In this document: positions 26,001 through 34,600 of the stretch, one piece after another
Numbering within the stretch: the first letter of the stretch is position 1
Layout: every line of letters begins with the position of its first letter
Origin: Pseudomonas capeferrum
Lineage (GTDB): Bacteria > Pseudomonadota > Gammaproteobacteria > Pseudomonadales > Pseudomonadaceae
DNA length: 64,000 bases
Direction: 5' to 3'
Assembly: GCF_000731675.1 (NCBI RefSeq)
Contig: NZ_JMIT01000001.1
Span: 743,526 to 807,525, forward strand
Program-made: the position numbers and the translations under genes
The notes under the pieces: model-generated
What the model saw: only the letters and a program-made list of their open reading frames with translations
The model's database searches: none
Told to the model about the DNA's origin: nothing

Positions 26001-28959
26001 CAACGGCTGGAACTACGAGGACGGCATCCTCTCGCCCGGCAGCGTGGTCGAGCGCGTGCATGCCATTCGTGCCTACAACGGTTGCACCGAAGGCGACAGC
26101 CGGGACGGTACCGCCGCCTGCCCGAAAGCCAAGCAACACCCTTACTTCGGGCGTTTCGGCCGGGCCGACTGGCTGGGCGCGCGCACGGCGATGCAACGTT
26201 GGTTCGCCGACCCGGTGGTCAACGTGCATAACGTCGACCGTGGCCTGGGCACCATCTTCACCCACGACCACCTTGGCCCATCGACCCACCAGCAGTTGGG
26301 CCTTTACGCCACGGTACTGGCCGAGCCTGCCGGCTCTACCTGGTACCACGCCGAAACCGGCGAGCAGCTGTACAACCCGTCTCGCCAGGACGGCGGGCCG
26401 ACCTCGTGGCAGGCGGTGATCAAGACCGGTGACCATGACGGCGATGGCCGTAACGACAGCTACCGCGAGTTCTTCCTCGAGTACAGCGACTTCCAGCATG
26501 CCTATGAAGCGGGCGTGTACGTTGGCGCGGGGCCCGACGGTATTCCCAATGGCCAGTCGTACCCGGCCACTGCCGACAGCTTCCGCTACGCCATCAACCC
26601 ACCGGTACGGCAGAAGGCCTCGTCGCTGCTCGAATCGGTGGTCGAGTCGCGTGGCGGGCTGAGCCCAGGATGCCCGACGCGGCCGTGCCCACAGGCCATT
26701 TCGGTGGATGACCCTGGCATGTTCGTCGTCAACTACCGTAACGAGCCGTTGGCCCTGCGGGTGTTCGACCCCAACAAGGTGGCCCCGGACGGCAAGCGTG
26801 GCATGCAGGCCGACGGCCTGGGCGGCGACCTCAGCTATGCCTTGCAAAGCCGCATTGACCGCGCGATCCCGGCGATGAACATGGCGCCTTCGGCGATCAC
26901 CTCGGCGGTGGGCCCCACCGGTGGCACCACGGTATTCCCGCCGCACATCAACACCGCCGGCAGCGAACCCGGCGACCCGTTCACGCCAATGTTGCGCACC
27001 TACTCGGGCGACAACGTGCGGCTGCGTATGCATGCCGGTGGCCATGAAGAGGAGCACAACGTCACCTTGCACGGGGTCAAGTGGCTGCAGAACGGCTCGG
27101 GCTTTGGCAGCAGCTCCAACTCGGGGTGGAAAGCGTCGCAGATGATCGGCATCTCCGAGCAACTGGGCTTCATGGCGCCGGTGTCGATGATCTCCAGCTC
27201 CGCCGCCACCAACGGCGACTACCTGTACTCGCTGGACGCGGCATTGGAAGGCTACTGGAATGGCATCTGGGGCATCATGCGCAACTACACCACCTTGCGC
27301 CCGGACCTGTTCCCGCTGTCGAACAACCCGCAGCCGGTGGCCATGCGCAACACCGTGAACTTTGACGGCATCTGCCCGAAAACCACGGCCAACGTCAATG
27401 GCATCGGCACCCGGGCGACGGTCAAGCGCAACTACGAGATCGTCGCCGCACTGGCCAACGATATCCTCGAGAACCGCCACGGCGTCAGCATCGCCGACCC
27501 GGCGGGGGTTGGCCAGCATGTCGGTGGCCCGCTCAAGGCCGCCGGCGGCACCCTGGTGTTCAACAGCCGCACCACCAGCATCCCGCAGGTCACGGTGGTC
27601 GACGAGGAGGACGGCACTACCTTCACCGTCGGCGGCCACAGCGCGCCGCTGCACGACCCGACCGCTGTGCTGTATGTGCGCAAGGCAGACCTGGATGCCA
27701 GCACCGGCAAGCTCAAGCCCGGCGTGCCGGTAGAGCCGCTGGTGCTGCGCGCCAGCGCCGGTGACTGCATCAGCATCACCCTGGAAAACCGCCTGCCGCT
27801 GGTGATGCCCGACCTGCCGAGCACCGCAGTGATGCAGAACGTGGTCAAACGTGACCGCAACGGCAGCGAAGGCTCCACCGCCTTCAACAACAACCTGATG
27901 CGGCCTTCCAGCCATGTGGGCCTGCATGCCCAGTTGCTGGCCTACGACATCACCAAGTCCGACGGTGCCAACGTTGGCCTCAACCCGGTGCAGACCGTGC
28001 CGCCGCGTGCCGGCAACAGCGGCGCCTACCCGTCCAAGGTGTACCAGTACTACGCCGGCCACCTGGAGCGCGAAGGCAAACCGGTGCTGCAACTGGGCCG
28101 TACGGTAGACAACATCAACACCACGGCGATCGAGTTCGGCGGCCTCAACCTGACCCCGTCGGACTTCATCAAGCAACCGCAAAAAGGCCTGGTGGGTGCC
28201 ATGAGCATCCTGCCGCAGGCTGCCACTTTCACCGAGGACACCGCCAGCCGTGCCCAGGCGACAGTGAAAGTCAGCGGCCAGCCCGACTACCGCGACTTTG
28301 TAACGGTGTGGCAGCGCTCGATGAACATGCGCTGGGCTGATGGCCGGCCTGTGGAAGGTATCGCTACTGAGGGCAATGGCGTGCCGGGCGACCCTAAAGA
28401 CAACGGCAACATGGCCATGAACTACAAGACCGAACCGTTGTGGCTGCGCTTCGGCATGGCGCCGGACGCACCCTTCGGCCACGCCGACGGCAATGGCTTT
28501 GCCGATGTGCCAAATGCCCACATGGCCTACAGCAACGCCCTGGTCGGTGGCGACCCGCAAACGCCGGTGCTGTGGGCCAAGCCTGGCCAGCCGGCGCGCA
28601 GCCATGTGCTGATGCCAAGCGGTGGCAGCCGCGGCATCACCTACCAGCTGGACGGGCACCTGTGGCCGCTGCACGCCTACCAGGCCGAGAAGAATGACGT
28701 CAATGGCTACCCGATGAGCCTGCCCGGCATCGGCTCGGTGCGCTTCGGTTACAACCCGATGTCCATCTACATCGGTGCCCAGGAAAGCGTACTGCCGGCA
28801 GCGCACTTCAGCTTCATGCTGCCCAGCGCAGGCGGGGCCAACGCGGTGCCGGGGGACTACCTGTTCCGCGACTACGCCGCCTACGGCAACCTCTCGGGGT
28901 TGTGGGGGATCTTGCGGGTAACCAACGAAGCGCCGCCGGCAACGGCTGCAGCACAATAA
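23098..28959 (+). CDS. mcoA: Giant multicopper oxidase, McoA/MofA-type putative Mn(II) oxidase
   Basis: A 1953-aa exported multicopper oxidase. It has a signal peptide (about residues 1-27, cleaved near TSEAAVQC). Copper-site histidines are visible as HIFHLHGHQW (about 485-495) and YHCHFYPHFAQGM (about 538-551, with the type 1 Cys). Further His clusters appear near residues 1058 (HDHLGPSTH), 1312 (HAGGHEEEHNVTLHG), 1605 (SHVGLHAQ) and 1852 (DGHLWPLHAY), implying several cupredoxin domains. Two very acidic inserts occur near residues 128-155 and 640-658, the second containing DDDHGHG. ATG 23098 has GGAGG upstream. Size and neighbours (SCO proteins, c-type cytochrome, SurA-like protein) match the MofA/McoA group implicated in Mn(II) oxidation in Leptothrix and P. 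putida GB-1. The substrate is inferred. Confidence 0.88.
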   Translation: MSTPLKGPVLSSFFLALLGWEATSEAAVQCQRTLVANVVALDQPLMFNRLGAQNANGMMFALREDVVDEHQVPLGKGGAAVPGKVTLRPDKRPRPIVLRVAAGDCLTVNLTNLLAYQANPNKHGIDHEENEAEGEEEEGPETEFENEGGEHFVADEQVSDRHVGFQVNGMQAVNSIGDIAANTGRNGNFLVSPGNTRSYTLYAEREGAFAATSQGATFGGQGGAGNVANGLFGQVVVVPKGGRTFRNTLTEEEMRLASTGRTATGQPVIDYQARYPQAEPWITEGKAGKPIIAMVDGNEILNSETDAIVMGPNPDGSFPRSTYPLESVNKRNPALPNRLDAFRDFASQFADEVAATQAFPGYWADPIMGHVLEPTRDSFMINYGSGGMGAEVVANRLGVGPMHDCLSCAYEEFFLSAHTVGDIGTLVDVPANVGLENIRPGETPPASAIGVKASMALYPSEPANVHHSYIGDFTKFRNTHNGHEQHIFHLHGHQWLFNPNDDNSDYVDAQGIGPGIGYTYEIANGGSGNRNRVAGDAIYHCHFYPHFAQGMWAMWRVHDVFEEGTRLEVSGQAANGYHSTPFALRSGKPAVGARALPDGEIIAGTPIPAIVPLPGKAMAPMPGKVVVVPKLAEQRVAANDEEDDDGEEGDDDHGHGVAEPKAVGSLALVDRSESNRNADGTLKNPGYPFWIGGMESSVGQRPPTPPLDMLDPALAQQLKNSGNALWANLDANQVDGWDGGLGRHALDGVSAGGEAQTTTTKLDFSKVVHKAKPIYLPEEGTEVEQAAMKFHAKAEHPSYALIPGSQPVARNFRTNGALPTAGAPFFEPCMDDRGKRLTQSSGVGEYASGESLTGMNFRGASTFTADRPRIYKGANIQFDAVYNKVGYHFPQARIIALWEDAWPVITKQRPPEPLVMRMNTFDCTMYQHTNLIPSIYEMDDYQVRTPTDVIGQHIHLPKWDLTAADGSANGWNYEDGILSPGSVVERVHAIRAYNGCTEGDSRDGTAACPKAKQHPYFGRFGRADWLGARTAMQRWFADPVVNVHNVDRGLGTIFTHDHLGPSTHQQLGLYATVLAEPAGSTWYHAETGEQLYNPSRQDGGPTSWQAVIKTGDHDGDGRNDSYREFFLEYSDFQHAYEAGVYVGAGPDGIPNGQSYPATADSFRYAINPPVRQKASSLLESVVESRGGLSPGCPTRPCPQAISVDDPGMFVVNYRNEPLALRVFDPNKVAPDGKRGMQADGLGGDLSYALQSRIDRAIPAMNMAPSAITSAVGPTGGTTVFPPHINTAGSEPGDPFTPMLRTYSGDNVRLRMHAGGHEEEHNVTLHGVKWLQNGSGFGSSSNSGWKASQMIGISEQLGFMAPVSMISSSAATNGDYLYSLDAALEGYWNGIWGIMRNYTTLRPDLFPLSNNPQPVAMRNTVNFDGICPKTTANVNGIGTRATVKRNYEIVAALANDILENRHGVSIADPAGVGQHVGGPLKAAGGTLVFNSRTTSIPQVTVVDEEDGTTFTVGGHSAPLHDPTAVLYVRKADLDASTGKLKPGVPVEPLVLRASAGDCISITLENRLPLVMPDLPSTAVMQNVVKRDRNGSEGSTAFNNNLMRPSSHVGLHAQLLAYDITKSDGANVGLNPVQTVPPRAGNSGAYPSKVYQYYAGHLEREGKPVLQLGRTVDNINTTAIEFGGLNLTPSDFIKQPQKGLVGAMSILPQAATFTEDTASRAQATVKVSGQPDYRDFVTVWQRSMNMRWADGRPVEGIATEGNGVPGDPKDNGNMAMNYKTEPLWLRFGMAPDAPFGHADGNGFADVPNAHMAYSNALVGGDPQTPVLWAKPGQPARSHVLMPSGGSRGITYQLDGHLWPLHAYQAEKNDVNGYPMSLPGIGSVRFGYNPMSIYIGAQESVLPAAHFSFMLPSAGGANAVPGDYLFRDYAAYGNLSGLWGILRVTNEAPPATAAAQ

Positions 28960-28977
28960 CGACATGGGAGCGCGAGC

Positions 28978-30969
28978 ATGAACAAGAAGACTCGCCCTGC
29001 TTACTTGGGGGTACTGCTGGGGGTAGCGCTGATCGGCCTGGGCGTTGCCTATGAAAAACTCTGGTGCGACCCGCGCGAGCTGTTGCAGGAGCCTGCCGAC
29101 CCGCAGGCACTGCATCGGCTCAGCCGGGACGGCGTGACCGTGGAGTTCGAGGCCCGCCCGCTGGCCGGGGGCGAGCTGCGCGAAGGCGCCTTTGCCAGCA
29201 TCCGCTTCAAGGTCAGCGACCAGACCAGCGGCCAGCCGCTGTCAGGCATGGCGCCGGGGGCCTGGATCGACCCGGCCCAGTCGGCACCGGTCGGCGATCG
29301 TGACCAAAGCTGCAAGGCCCGTGTCGCACTGTTTTTGAAAAGCAGCATTGGCGCCCGGCCGTTGCTCGACCTCAACAGCTACTTCCTGTTGATGCTGAAC
29401 AAGGACGCCAGCCTGACGGTGATCGACCCGACGGTGTCGGTGGGCGGTGTCACCAGCACCATGGCCCGCATCGAACTGCCAGGCAGCCCCATGGACTGGG
29501 CGGCCACCGGCGACGACAAACAGGTGTTCGTGTCGATCCCCGAGCGCGGCAAGGTGTCGGTGATCGACACCGAAACCTTCACCCGCGTGGCGGACCTGGA
29601 CGCCGGCGAGCAACCGACGCGGGTGGTGCTGCAACCTGACCAGCACCGGCTTTGGGTGGGCAATAACAGCAGTGACCCGGCCAAGGGTGGCGTAACGGTG
29701 ATCGATGTGCCCGGGCGCAGTACGCTCAAGTCCTTCGCCACCGGCTCCGGGCACCACGAGATCGCCTTCAGCAGCGACTCGCGCTACGCCTACGTCAGCA
29801 ACCGCGACAGCGGCACCCTGAGCATCATCGACATCCCCGAAATGCGCCTGACCAAGACCCTGGAGGTGGGCCCGCACCCGCTGTCGGTGAGCTACTCGGC
29901 GTTGTCCCAGGCGGTCTACGTGGTCGACGGCAGGGAAGGCACGGTGCGGGTATTCGATGGCCGTAGCCATCAATTGCGCCACACCCTCACGGCCGAACAG
30001 GGCCTGGGCCCGATGCGCTTCAGCAGTGACGGGCGCTACGGCATCGTGCTCAACACCCTGGAAAACCAGGCCCTGGTGATCGACGCCAGTACCGACACGC
30101 TGATCCACCGCATCCCGGTGGCGGCCGAACCGTATCAGCTGACCTTCACCAAGGGCTATGCCTACGTGCGCGGCCTGGCCTCGCCGAGGGTCAGCATGAT
30201 CAACCTGGGCAGCCTTGGGCAGGGGCGTTCGCCGATCGTCCAAGGCTTCGACGCAGGCCCCGCCGCGCCGCGCCAGGCCGGCGACCTGCCGCTGGCCCAG
30301 GGGCTGTCGGTATCGCGTGACGACAACTCGGTGTTCGTGGTCAACCCAGTGGACAACACCACTTACTTCTACGCCGAGGGCATGAACGCGCCGATGTCTG
30401 GCTACAACAACCGCGGCCATCAGGCCCGCGCCGCCATCGTCGTCGACCGCAGCCTGCGCGAGGTGGCCCCAGGGGTGTACGGCTCGACGGTGAAAATGCC
30501 GGCAGCCGGCAAGTTCGACGTGGCCTTCCTGCTCAACCAGCCGCAGATCATCCACTGCTTCAGCACCGATGTCGCCGCAGCGCCGAATGCCCGCAAGCAC
30601 AAGGGCGCGCATGCCGAGTTTCTCGGCCTTGAACAGCCGCTGCCGCAGCACAGCGCCTTCACCGCGCGGGTGCGCATCGTTGGCGATGACGGCGAGCCGC
30701 GGCTGGGCCTGAGCGACCTGAGCCTGCGCTATTTCCTGGCGCCGTCGTCGATGCCGCGCAACCTGCGCCTCGAAGAAGTGGGCGAGGGCATCTACCAGGC
30801 TGCATTGACCCTGCCTGAAGCCGGCGCCTGGTACCTGCATGTGCAGTCGCCGTCGCTTGGCCGCAAGTTTGCCGAAGAAAACTACACCAGCCTGCGCGTC
30901 CTGCCGGTTTCGGTCTCCACGGCTGCCCAAGGGGACGCTACCCAGATGCAAATAAGGAGTGTGCGATGA
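28978..30969 (+). CDS. Membrane-anchored YncE-like beta-propeller protein
   Basis: A 663-aa protein with one N-terminal membrane segment or uncleaved signal (AYLGVLLGVALIGLGVAYEKL). A small beta-domain resembling FixH/YtkA-type periplasmic modules follows (about 45-140). Next is a beta-propeller with repeated YVTN-type blades (about 150-430): VFVSIPERGKVSVIDTET, YAYVSNRDSGTLSIIDIPE and VYVVDGREGTVRVFDG. A second beta-sandwich-like domain lies near the C-terminus (about 570-645). GGGAGCG precedes the ATG. It sits between mcoA and the SCO genes and overlaps the next gene by 4 bp. Its role is unknown. A scaffold or redox partner for the oxidase on the periplasmic side is a reasonable inference. 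Confidence 0.85.
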   Translation: MNKKTRPAYLGVLLGVALIGLGVAYEKLWCDPRELLQEPADPQALHRLSRDGVTVEFEARPLAGGELREGAFASIRFKVSDQTSGQPLSGMAPGAWIDPAQSAPVGDRDQSCKARVALFLKSSIGARPLLDLNSYFLLMLNKDASLTVIDPTVSVGGVTSTMARIELPGSPMDWAATGDDKQVFVSIPERGKVSVIDTETFTRVADLDAGEQPTRVVLQPDQHRLWVGNNSSDPAKGGVTVIDVPGRSTLKSFATGSGHHEIAFSSDSRYAYVSNRDSGTLSIIDIPEMRLTKTLEVGPHPLSVSYSALSQAVYVVDGREGTVRVFDGRSHQLRHTLTAEQGLGPMRFSSDGRYGIVLNTLENQALVIDASTDTLIHRIPVAAEPYQLTFTKGYAYVRGLASPRVSMINLGSLGQGRSPIVQGFDAGPAAPRQAGDLPLAQGLSVSRDDNSVFVVNPVDNTTYFYAEGMNAPMSGYNNRGHQARAAIVVDRSLREVAPGVYGSTVKMPAAGKFDVAFLLNQPQIIHCFSTDVAAAPNARKHKGAHAEFLGLEQPLPQHSAFTARVRIVGDDGEPRLGLSDLSLRYFLAPSSMPRNLRLEEVGEGIYQAALTLPEAGAWYLHVQSPSLGRKFAEENYTSLRVLPVSVSTAAQGDATQMQIRSVR

Positions 30970-31658
30970 ACGCCAAGCATGCTTTTACACGGCTGGGCCT
31001 GAGCCTGGCGCTGCCACTGATGTTGTCCAGCAACCTGGCCCTGGCCCACGCCGGGCATGACCACGGCGGCCCTGCCGAGCAACCGCCCGCCGCGCGACAG
31101 GAGAAGGCCAGCTTGCGCTTCGCCGATGTCTCGCTGCTCGACCAGGACGGCATGCCGGTGCGCCTGGAGAAGGACCTGGTCGGGGATCACCTGGTGGTGA
31201 TGGGGTTCATCTACACCAGCTGCACCACGGTGTGCCCAGTGGTGTCGTCGATCATGGGCAAGGTCCAGCAGCAGTTGGGCGGCCGTGTCGGCGATGAGAT
31301 CCACCTGGTGTCGATCAGCGTCGACCCGCAGCGCGATGACGCCAAGCGCCTGCAGCACTACGCCAAGGCCTTTCAGAAAGGCCCAGGCTGGAGCTGGCTG
31401 ACCGGTACGCCGTACGCCATCACCGAAACCCTCAAAGGCCTGGGCAGCTTCAGCGCCGACCTGAGCCAGCACCCGCCGCTGATCCTGGTGGGTGATGGCC
31501 GCAGCGGGCACTGGACCCGCTACTACGGCTTCACCGACCCGACGGTATTGGTCGCGGAGATCAACCGCCTGAGCGCCCGCCGGGTGCATGCCAAAAGCAC
31601 GGCCATTGCCGAGCACAGCGCCGAACCCATCGCCGACCATAACGAGGTGCAACCATGA
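30966..31658 (+). CDS. SCO1/SenC-family copper protein
   Basis: A 230-aa thioredoxin-fold SCO protein. A signal peptide (LGLSLALPLMLSSNLALAHA) is followed by a His-rich start of the mature protein (HAGHDHGG). The copper-binding CxxxC is in YTSCTTVCPVV (about residues 84-88), and a downstream His (SQHPPLILVGDG, about residue 170) completes the typical Cys-Cys-His site. SCO proteins load or redox-prime copper sites in the periplasm. The operon position behind a multicopper oxidase suggests McoA as the client. Overlaps both neighbours by 4 bp. Confidence 0.92.
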   Translation: MNAKHAFTRLGLSLALPLMLSSNLALAHAGHDHGGPAEQPPAARQEKASLRFADVSLLDQDGMPVRLEKDLVGDHLVVMGFIYTSCTTVCPVVSSIMGKVQQQLGGRVGDEIHLVSISVDPQRDDAKRLQHYAKAFQKGPGWSWLTGTPYAITETLKGLGSFSADLSQHPPLILVGDGRSGHWTRYYGFTDPTVLVAEINRLSARRVHAKSTAIAEHSAEPIADHNEVQP

Positions 31659-32320
31659 GCCATTCGACCTCTCGCCGCGTCGGTATGCGCAGTTTCGACT
31701 GGCTGGTATTGGGCGGCTGCCTGTGGATTCTCGCCTCGGTGGCCTTCGCCCATGACGGCCATGCGCCCCAGGCCCCCGAACCACAGCCCGCGCCCCAGGC
31801 GATGAGCAGTGGCGGCGGTACCCGCGATGCGCAGACCTGGTTCACCGATACCGTGCTCAAGGACCAGAACGGCCGCGAGCTGCGCTTTTACAGTGATGTG
31901 CTGAAGGACAAGGTGGTGATGCTCAACGTGATCTTCACCCACTGCACCGACGCCTGCCCGCTGATCACCCGCAAACTGCGGGAGGTGCGTGAGGCCATGG
32001 GGCCGGTTTTGGCAGGGCAGGTGACCTTCGTCTCGATCAGCAGCGACCCGCTCAACGACACCCCGGCGGCGCTCAAGGCCTTTGCCCAGAAGCAGGGTGT
32101 GGATGGCCCCAACTGGTTGTTCCTGACGGGCGACAAGGCCAGTGTCGACCTGGTACTGGGCCGTATCGGCCAGTTCCTGCCCAGCCCCGAGCAGCATTCC
32201 ACGCAACTGATTGCCGGTGACGTGGCAGGCAAGCGCTGGAGCAAGATCCGCCCGGATGCACCACCTGTGGCGATCGCCCAGCGCATGCAGCTGCTGACCC
32301 AACCCCTGGCGGGTCGGTGA
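31655..32320 (+). CDS. SCO1/SenC-family copper protein (second copy)
   Basis: A 221-aa SCO-family protein with an N-terminal membrane or signal segment (FDWLVLGGCLWILASVAFAHD). CxxxC is in FTHCTDACPLI (about residues 97-101), with a candidate third ligand His in EQHSTQLIAGDVAG near residue 181. It is divergent from the first SCO protein beyond the motifs, so it is not a recent duplication. Two different SCO proteins may serve different copper sites or separate delivery and thiol reduction. Overlaps its neighbours by 4 bp. Confidence 0.92.
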   Translation: MSHSTSRRVGMRSFDWLVLGGCLWILASVAFAHDGHAPQAPEPQPAPQAMSSGGGTRDAQTWFTDTVLKDQNGRELRFYSDVLKDKVVMLNVIFTHCTDACPLITRKLREVREAMGPVLAGQVTFVSISSDPLNDTPAALKAFAQKQGVDGPNWLFLTGDKASVDLVLGRIGQFLPSPEQHSTQLIAGDVAGKRWSKIRPDAPPVAIAQRMQLLTQPLAGR

Positions 32321-33870
32321 ACATCATGAGTGCAGGCGGGTTTGGCCGCGCATACAACGCCCTGCTGTTGACGCTAGGTTTAAGCGTTGCCAGCTCAGCC
32401 TTCGCCCTTGACCTCACCGAGCACGAACAGGCTGGCAAACGCCTGTACCGCGAAGGCCTGTCAAGCAGTGACGCGCAATTGCTGGCGCGGGTGGGCGCCA
32501 GCGACATGAGCGTGCCGGCCAGCGTGCTGCCCTGCGCCAGTTGCCACGGCAGCGACGGGCGCGGCCGCGCCGAGGGCGGTGTTCGCCCACCTAGCCTCGA
32601 CTGGCAGCGCCTGGCACTGGGGCAGGGCGAGCGCCAGGCCAACGGGCGCAGTTACCCGGGTTACACTGACGCCAGCCTTGCCAGGGCGATCCAGCGGGGC
32701 GTGGACCCTGCCGGCAACCACCTCGACACCGCCATGCCGCGTTTCGAACTGACCCTGGCCGACCAGCGCAACCTCACGGCCTATCTCAAACGCCTGGCCG
32801 AGGACCGCGACCCGGGCGTGGAGGAGGGCGTACTGCGGCTGGGGACGTTGCTCCCCGCTTCTGGGCCGCTGGCCGAAGCGGGGCATGTGGTGCGCGCGGT
32901 GCTTGAAGACGGCTTGGCGCAACTCAATCAGCAAGGCGGTGTGCATGGGCGGCGCCTGGAGCTGGTGGTGCTCGACCCCGGCAGCGACCCAAACAGCGCC
33001 GAACAGGCCCTGCGCCAGCTGTTGGAACACGAGCAGGTGTTCAGCCTGATCACTCCCCTGGCACCGATGCTTGACCAGCGTCTGGCGCCCGTGCTGGCGC
33101 AACAGAATGTGCCGCTGATCGGCAGCACCCCGCGCAGTGGCGGCAGTGCGCAGATCTTCGACCCTCTGCCGGGCTTGCCCGTGCAACTGCTGAGCCTGGC
33201 CGGCCATGCCCGCGAAGCCTTGGGCCTCGGCCCGGATGGCCTGCGCGTGGTCTACGCCGGTAACGAGCAAGCGCCGCTGGCCGAGCAGGTGCGCGAGCAG
33301 CTTGTGCAGCAAGGCTGGGCACCTGGCGCCATCCAGGCCTTCGATGGCCAGGCCGTGGCCGGCCAGGGCATCGTCTTTCTCGGCCGCGCCCAGGCCTTTG
33401 CCGACCTGGCCACAGCGCTGCAGGCGGCAGGTCGCAAACCGTACTTGTTCGCGGCCTCCAGCCAGGTGGTCGGGGGGCTGGCAAGCCTGTCTGAGCAGTG
33501 GTCGCAACGGGTCTTCCTGGCTTATCCGTTCGTACCCGAAGACTGGACCGAACAGGGCCTGGCAACCCTGGCCGGCCTGCAGCAACGCCAGGGCCTCGAC
33601 CCACGCCAGGCGTCCTTGCAGGTCAATACCCTGTGCGCCCTGCGCCTGCTTACCGAAGCCCTCAAGCAGATTGGCCGGGATGCCAGCCGCGAGCAGTTGA
33701 TCACGGCCCTGGAAGGCCTGCACGATGTCACGACCGGCCTGACCCCGGCCCTGGGCTTTGGCCCCGGCCGTCGGCAGGGCATGGCCGGTGCCCATGTGGT
33801 GGCAGTGGCCTTGCCCGGGCCGCGATTCACCTCGGTTACCCCATACCGGCCTGTGCCGGACGCCCTTTGA
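32317..33870 (+). CDS. Cytochrome c / periplasmic ligand-binding (type I SBP) fusion protein
   Basis: A 517-aa exported protein with two parts. After a signal peptide (ALLLTLGLSVASSAFAL), a c-type cytochrome domain (about residues 28-155) shows one heme site PCASCHGSDGRGR, and a downstream Met such as in LDTAMPRFELT may be the axial ligand. From about residue 165 to the end it resembles ABC-type branched-chain amino-acid/leucine-binding periplasmic proteins (LRLGTLLPASGPLAEAGHVVRAVLEDG, LELVVLDPGSDPNSAEQALRQLL). The start is GTG 32317, overlapping the previous stop, or ATG 32326. A possible electron acceptor for the oxidase is inferred from position. MofC of Leptothrix is also reported to be heme-binding. 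Confidence 0.85.
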   Translation: MNIMSAGGFGRAYNALLLTLGLSVASSAFALDLTEHEQAGKRLYREGLSSSDAQLLARVGASDMSVPASVLPCASCHGSDGRGRAEGGVRPPSLDWQRLALGQGERQANGRSYPGYTDASLARAIQRGVDPAGNHLDTAMPRFELTLADQRNLTAYLKRLAEDRDPGVEEGVLRLGTLLPASGPLAEAGHVVRAVLEDGLAQLNQQGGVHGRRLELVVLDPGSDPNSAEQALRQLLEHEQVFSLITPLAPMLDQRLAPVLAQQNVPLIGSTPRSGGSAQIFDPLPGLPVQLLSLAGHAREALGLGPDGLRVVYAGNEQAPLAEQVREQLVQQGWAPGAIQAFDGQAVAGQGIVFLGRAQAFADLATALQAAGRKPYLFAASSQVVGGLASLSEQWSQRVFLAYPFVPEDWTEQGLATLAGLQQRQGLDPRQASLQVNTLCALRLLTEALKQIGRDASREQLITALEGLHDVTTGLTPALGFGPGRRQGMAGAHVVAVALPGPRFTSVTPYRPVPDAL

Positions 33871-33882
33871 GCGGAGGTTGCC

Positions 33883-34524
33883 ATGCGTACCCTGTTGTTG
33901 TGCCTGTTGTTGCTGACCACCACGGCGAGCTGGGCCGATGTGCCGGCAGCGCGGGTGAACGGTGTGCAGATCGATGCCATGCGCCTGGAGCGTTACTTCA
34001 CGGAATACCTCGAAGCCCAGGGGCGGGCGGTAGCCAGCATCCGCAACCCGACGCTGTACAAACGCCTGCGTGACCAGGCCTTGGATGAGCTGATCGACAA
34101 GGAGCTGTTGTGGCAGGAAGCCCAGCGCCAGGGCATCGCCATCAGTGACGCACAGGTAGCTGCCCATGTCGGCGAAGTGGAGGCTGCATTCGGCAGCCCG
34201 ACAGTGTTCGAGCGGCGGCTGGCGGAGGCGGGTTTCAATAGGGCAGAGTACGCTCAGTACACCCGTCACGAGATGGCAGCCCAGCAGCTGTATGCCCAAC
34301 TGAGTGCGGTCGACGCGCCCAGCGAGGCACAAGTAGAGGCCTTCTACGAGGCCAATCGGCAAACCCTGCAAGGAGCGCAGAACCAAAGTGATAATCCTTC
34401 TGTCATACGAGAACAGGGCCTGCGCTTGGCCAGGGCCACGCTCATCGGGCAATTGCAGGCGCAGGCTCGGCAAACCGTGCGCCAACGTTTGCGCGAATCC
34501 GCTAAAGTGGAAATCGCCGACTGA
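33883..34524 (+). CDS. SurA N-terminal-like periplasmic chaperone (no parvulin domain)
   Basis: A 213-aa exported protein. A signal peptide (TLLLCLLLLTTTASWAD) is followed by VPAARVNGVQIDAMRLERYF and a helical SurA_N-like region with QALDELIDKELLWQEAQRQGI and FYEANRQT. The parvulin peptidyl-prolyl isomerase core is not visible, so it is probably a holdase/chaperone rather than an active isomerase. Leptothrix mofB, next to mofA, has been described as isomerase-like, which fits a role in folding the giant oxidase. Last gene of the mcoA operon. Confidence 0.85.
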   Translation: MRTLLLCLLLLTTTASWADVPAARVNGVQIDAMRLERYFTEYLEAQGRAVASIRNPTLYKRLRDQALDELIDKELLWQEAQRQGIAISDAQVAAHVGEVEAAFGSPTVFERRLAEAGFNRAEYAQYTRHEMAAQQLYAQLSAVDAPSEAQVEAFYEANRQTLQGAQNQSDNPSVIREQGLRLARATLIGQLQAQARQTVRQRLRESAKVEIAD

Positions 34525-34538
34525 GGCCCGCAATGGTG

Positions 34539-34600
34539 TTCCCCCAAAGCTGGGGGATAACGACTTGGCAAAGTGCTATCAGGTCCCCCGGATGTGGGGA
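34539..34600. promoter_or_regulatory. Candidate activator-binding palindromes upstream of response regulator
   Basis: Two inverted repeats: TTCCCCCAAAGCTGGGGGA at 34539-34556 and TCCCCCGGATGTGGGGA at 34584-34600. They resemble TCCCCCGAATCGGGGA upstream of the mcoA sigma-54 promoter. They lie about 100-155 bp upstream of the -24 element at 34697, the usual distance for sigma-54 enhancer sites. Not followed by T-runs. Confidence 0.5.

Noticed and set aside
24475-29115. Very long minus-strand ORF (1546 aa) opposite the multicopper oxidase
   Set aside because: Shadow of the GC-rich codon use of mcoA. Low-complexity His/Val/Arg-rich translation with no domain, signal or ribosome-binding site.
29242-30951. 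Minus-strand 569-aa ORF opposite the beta-propeller gene
   Set aside because: GC-rich shadow without family motifs. The plus-strand gene is in an overlapping operon with its neighbours.
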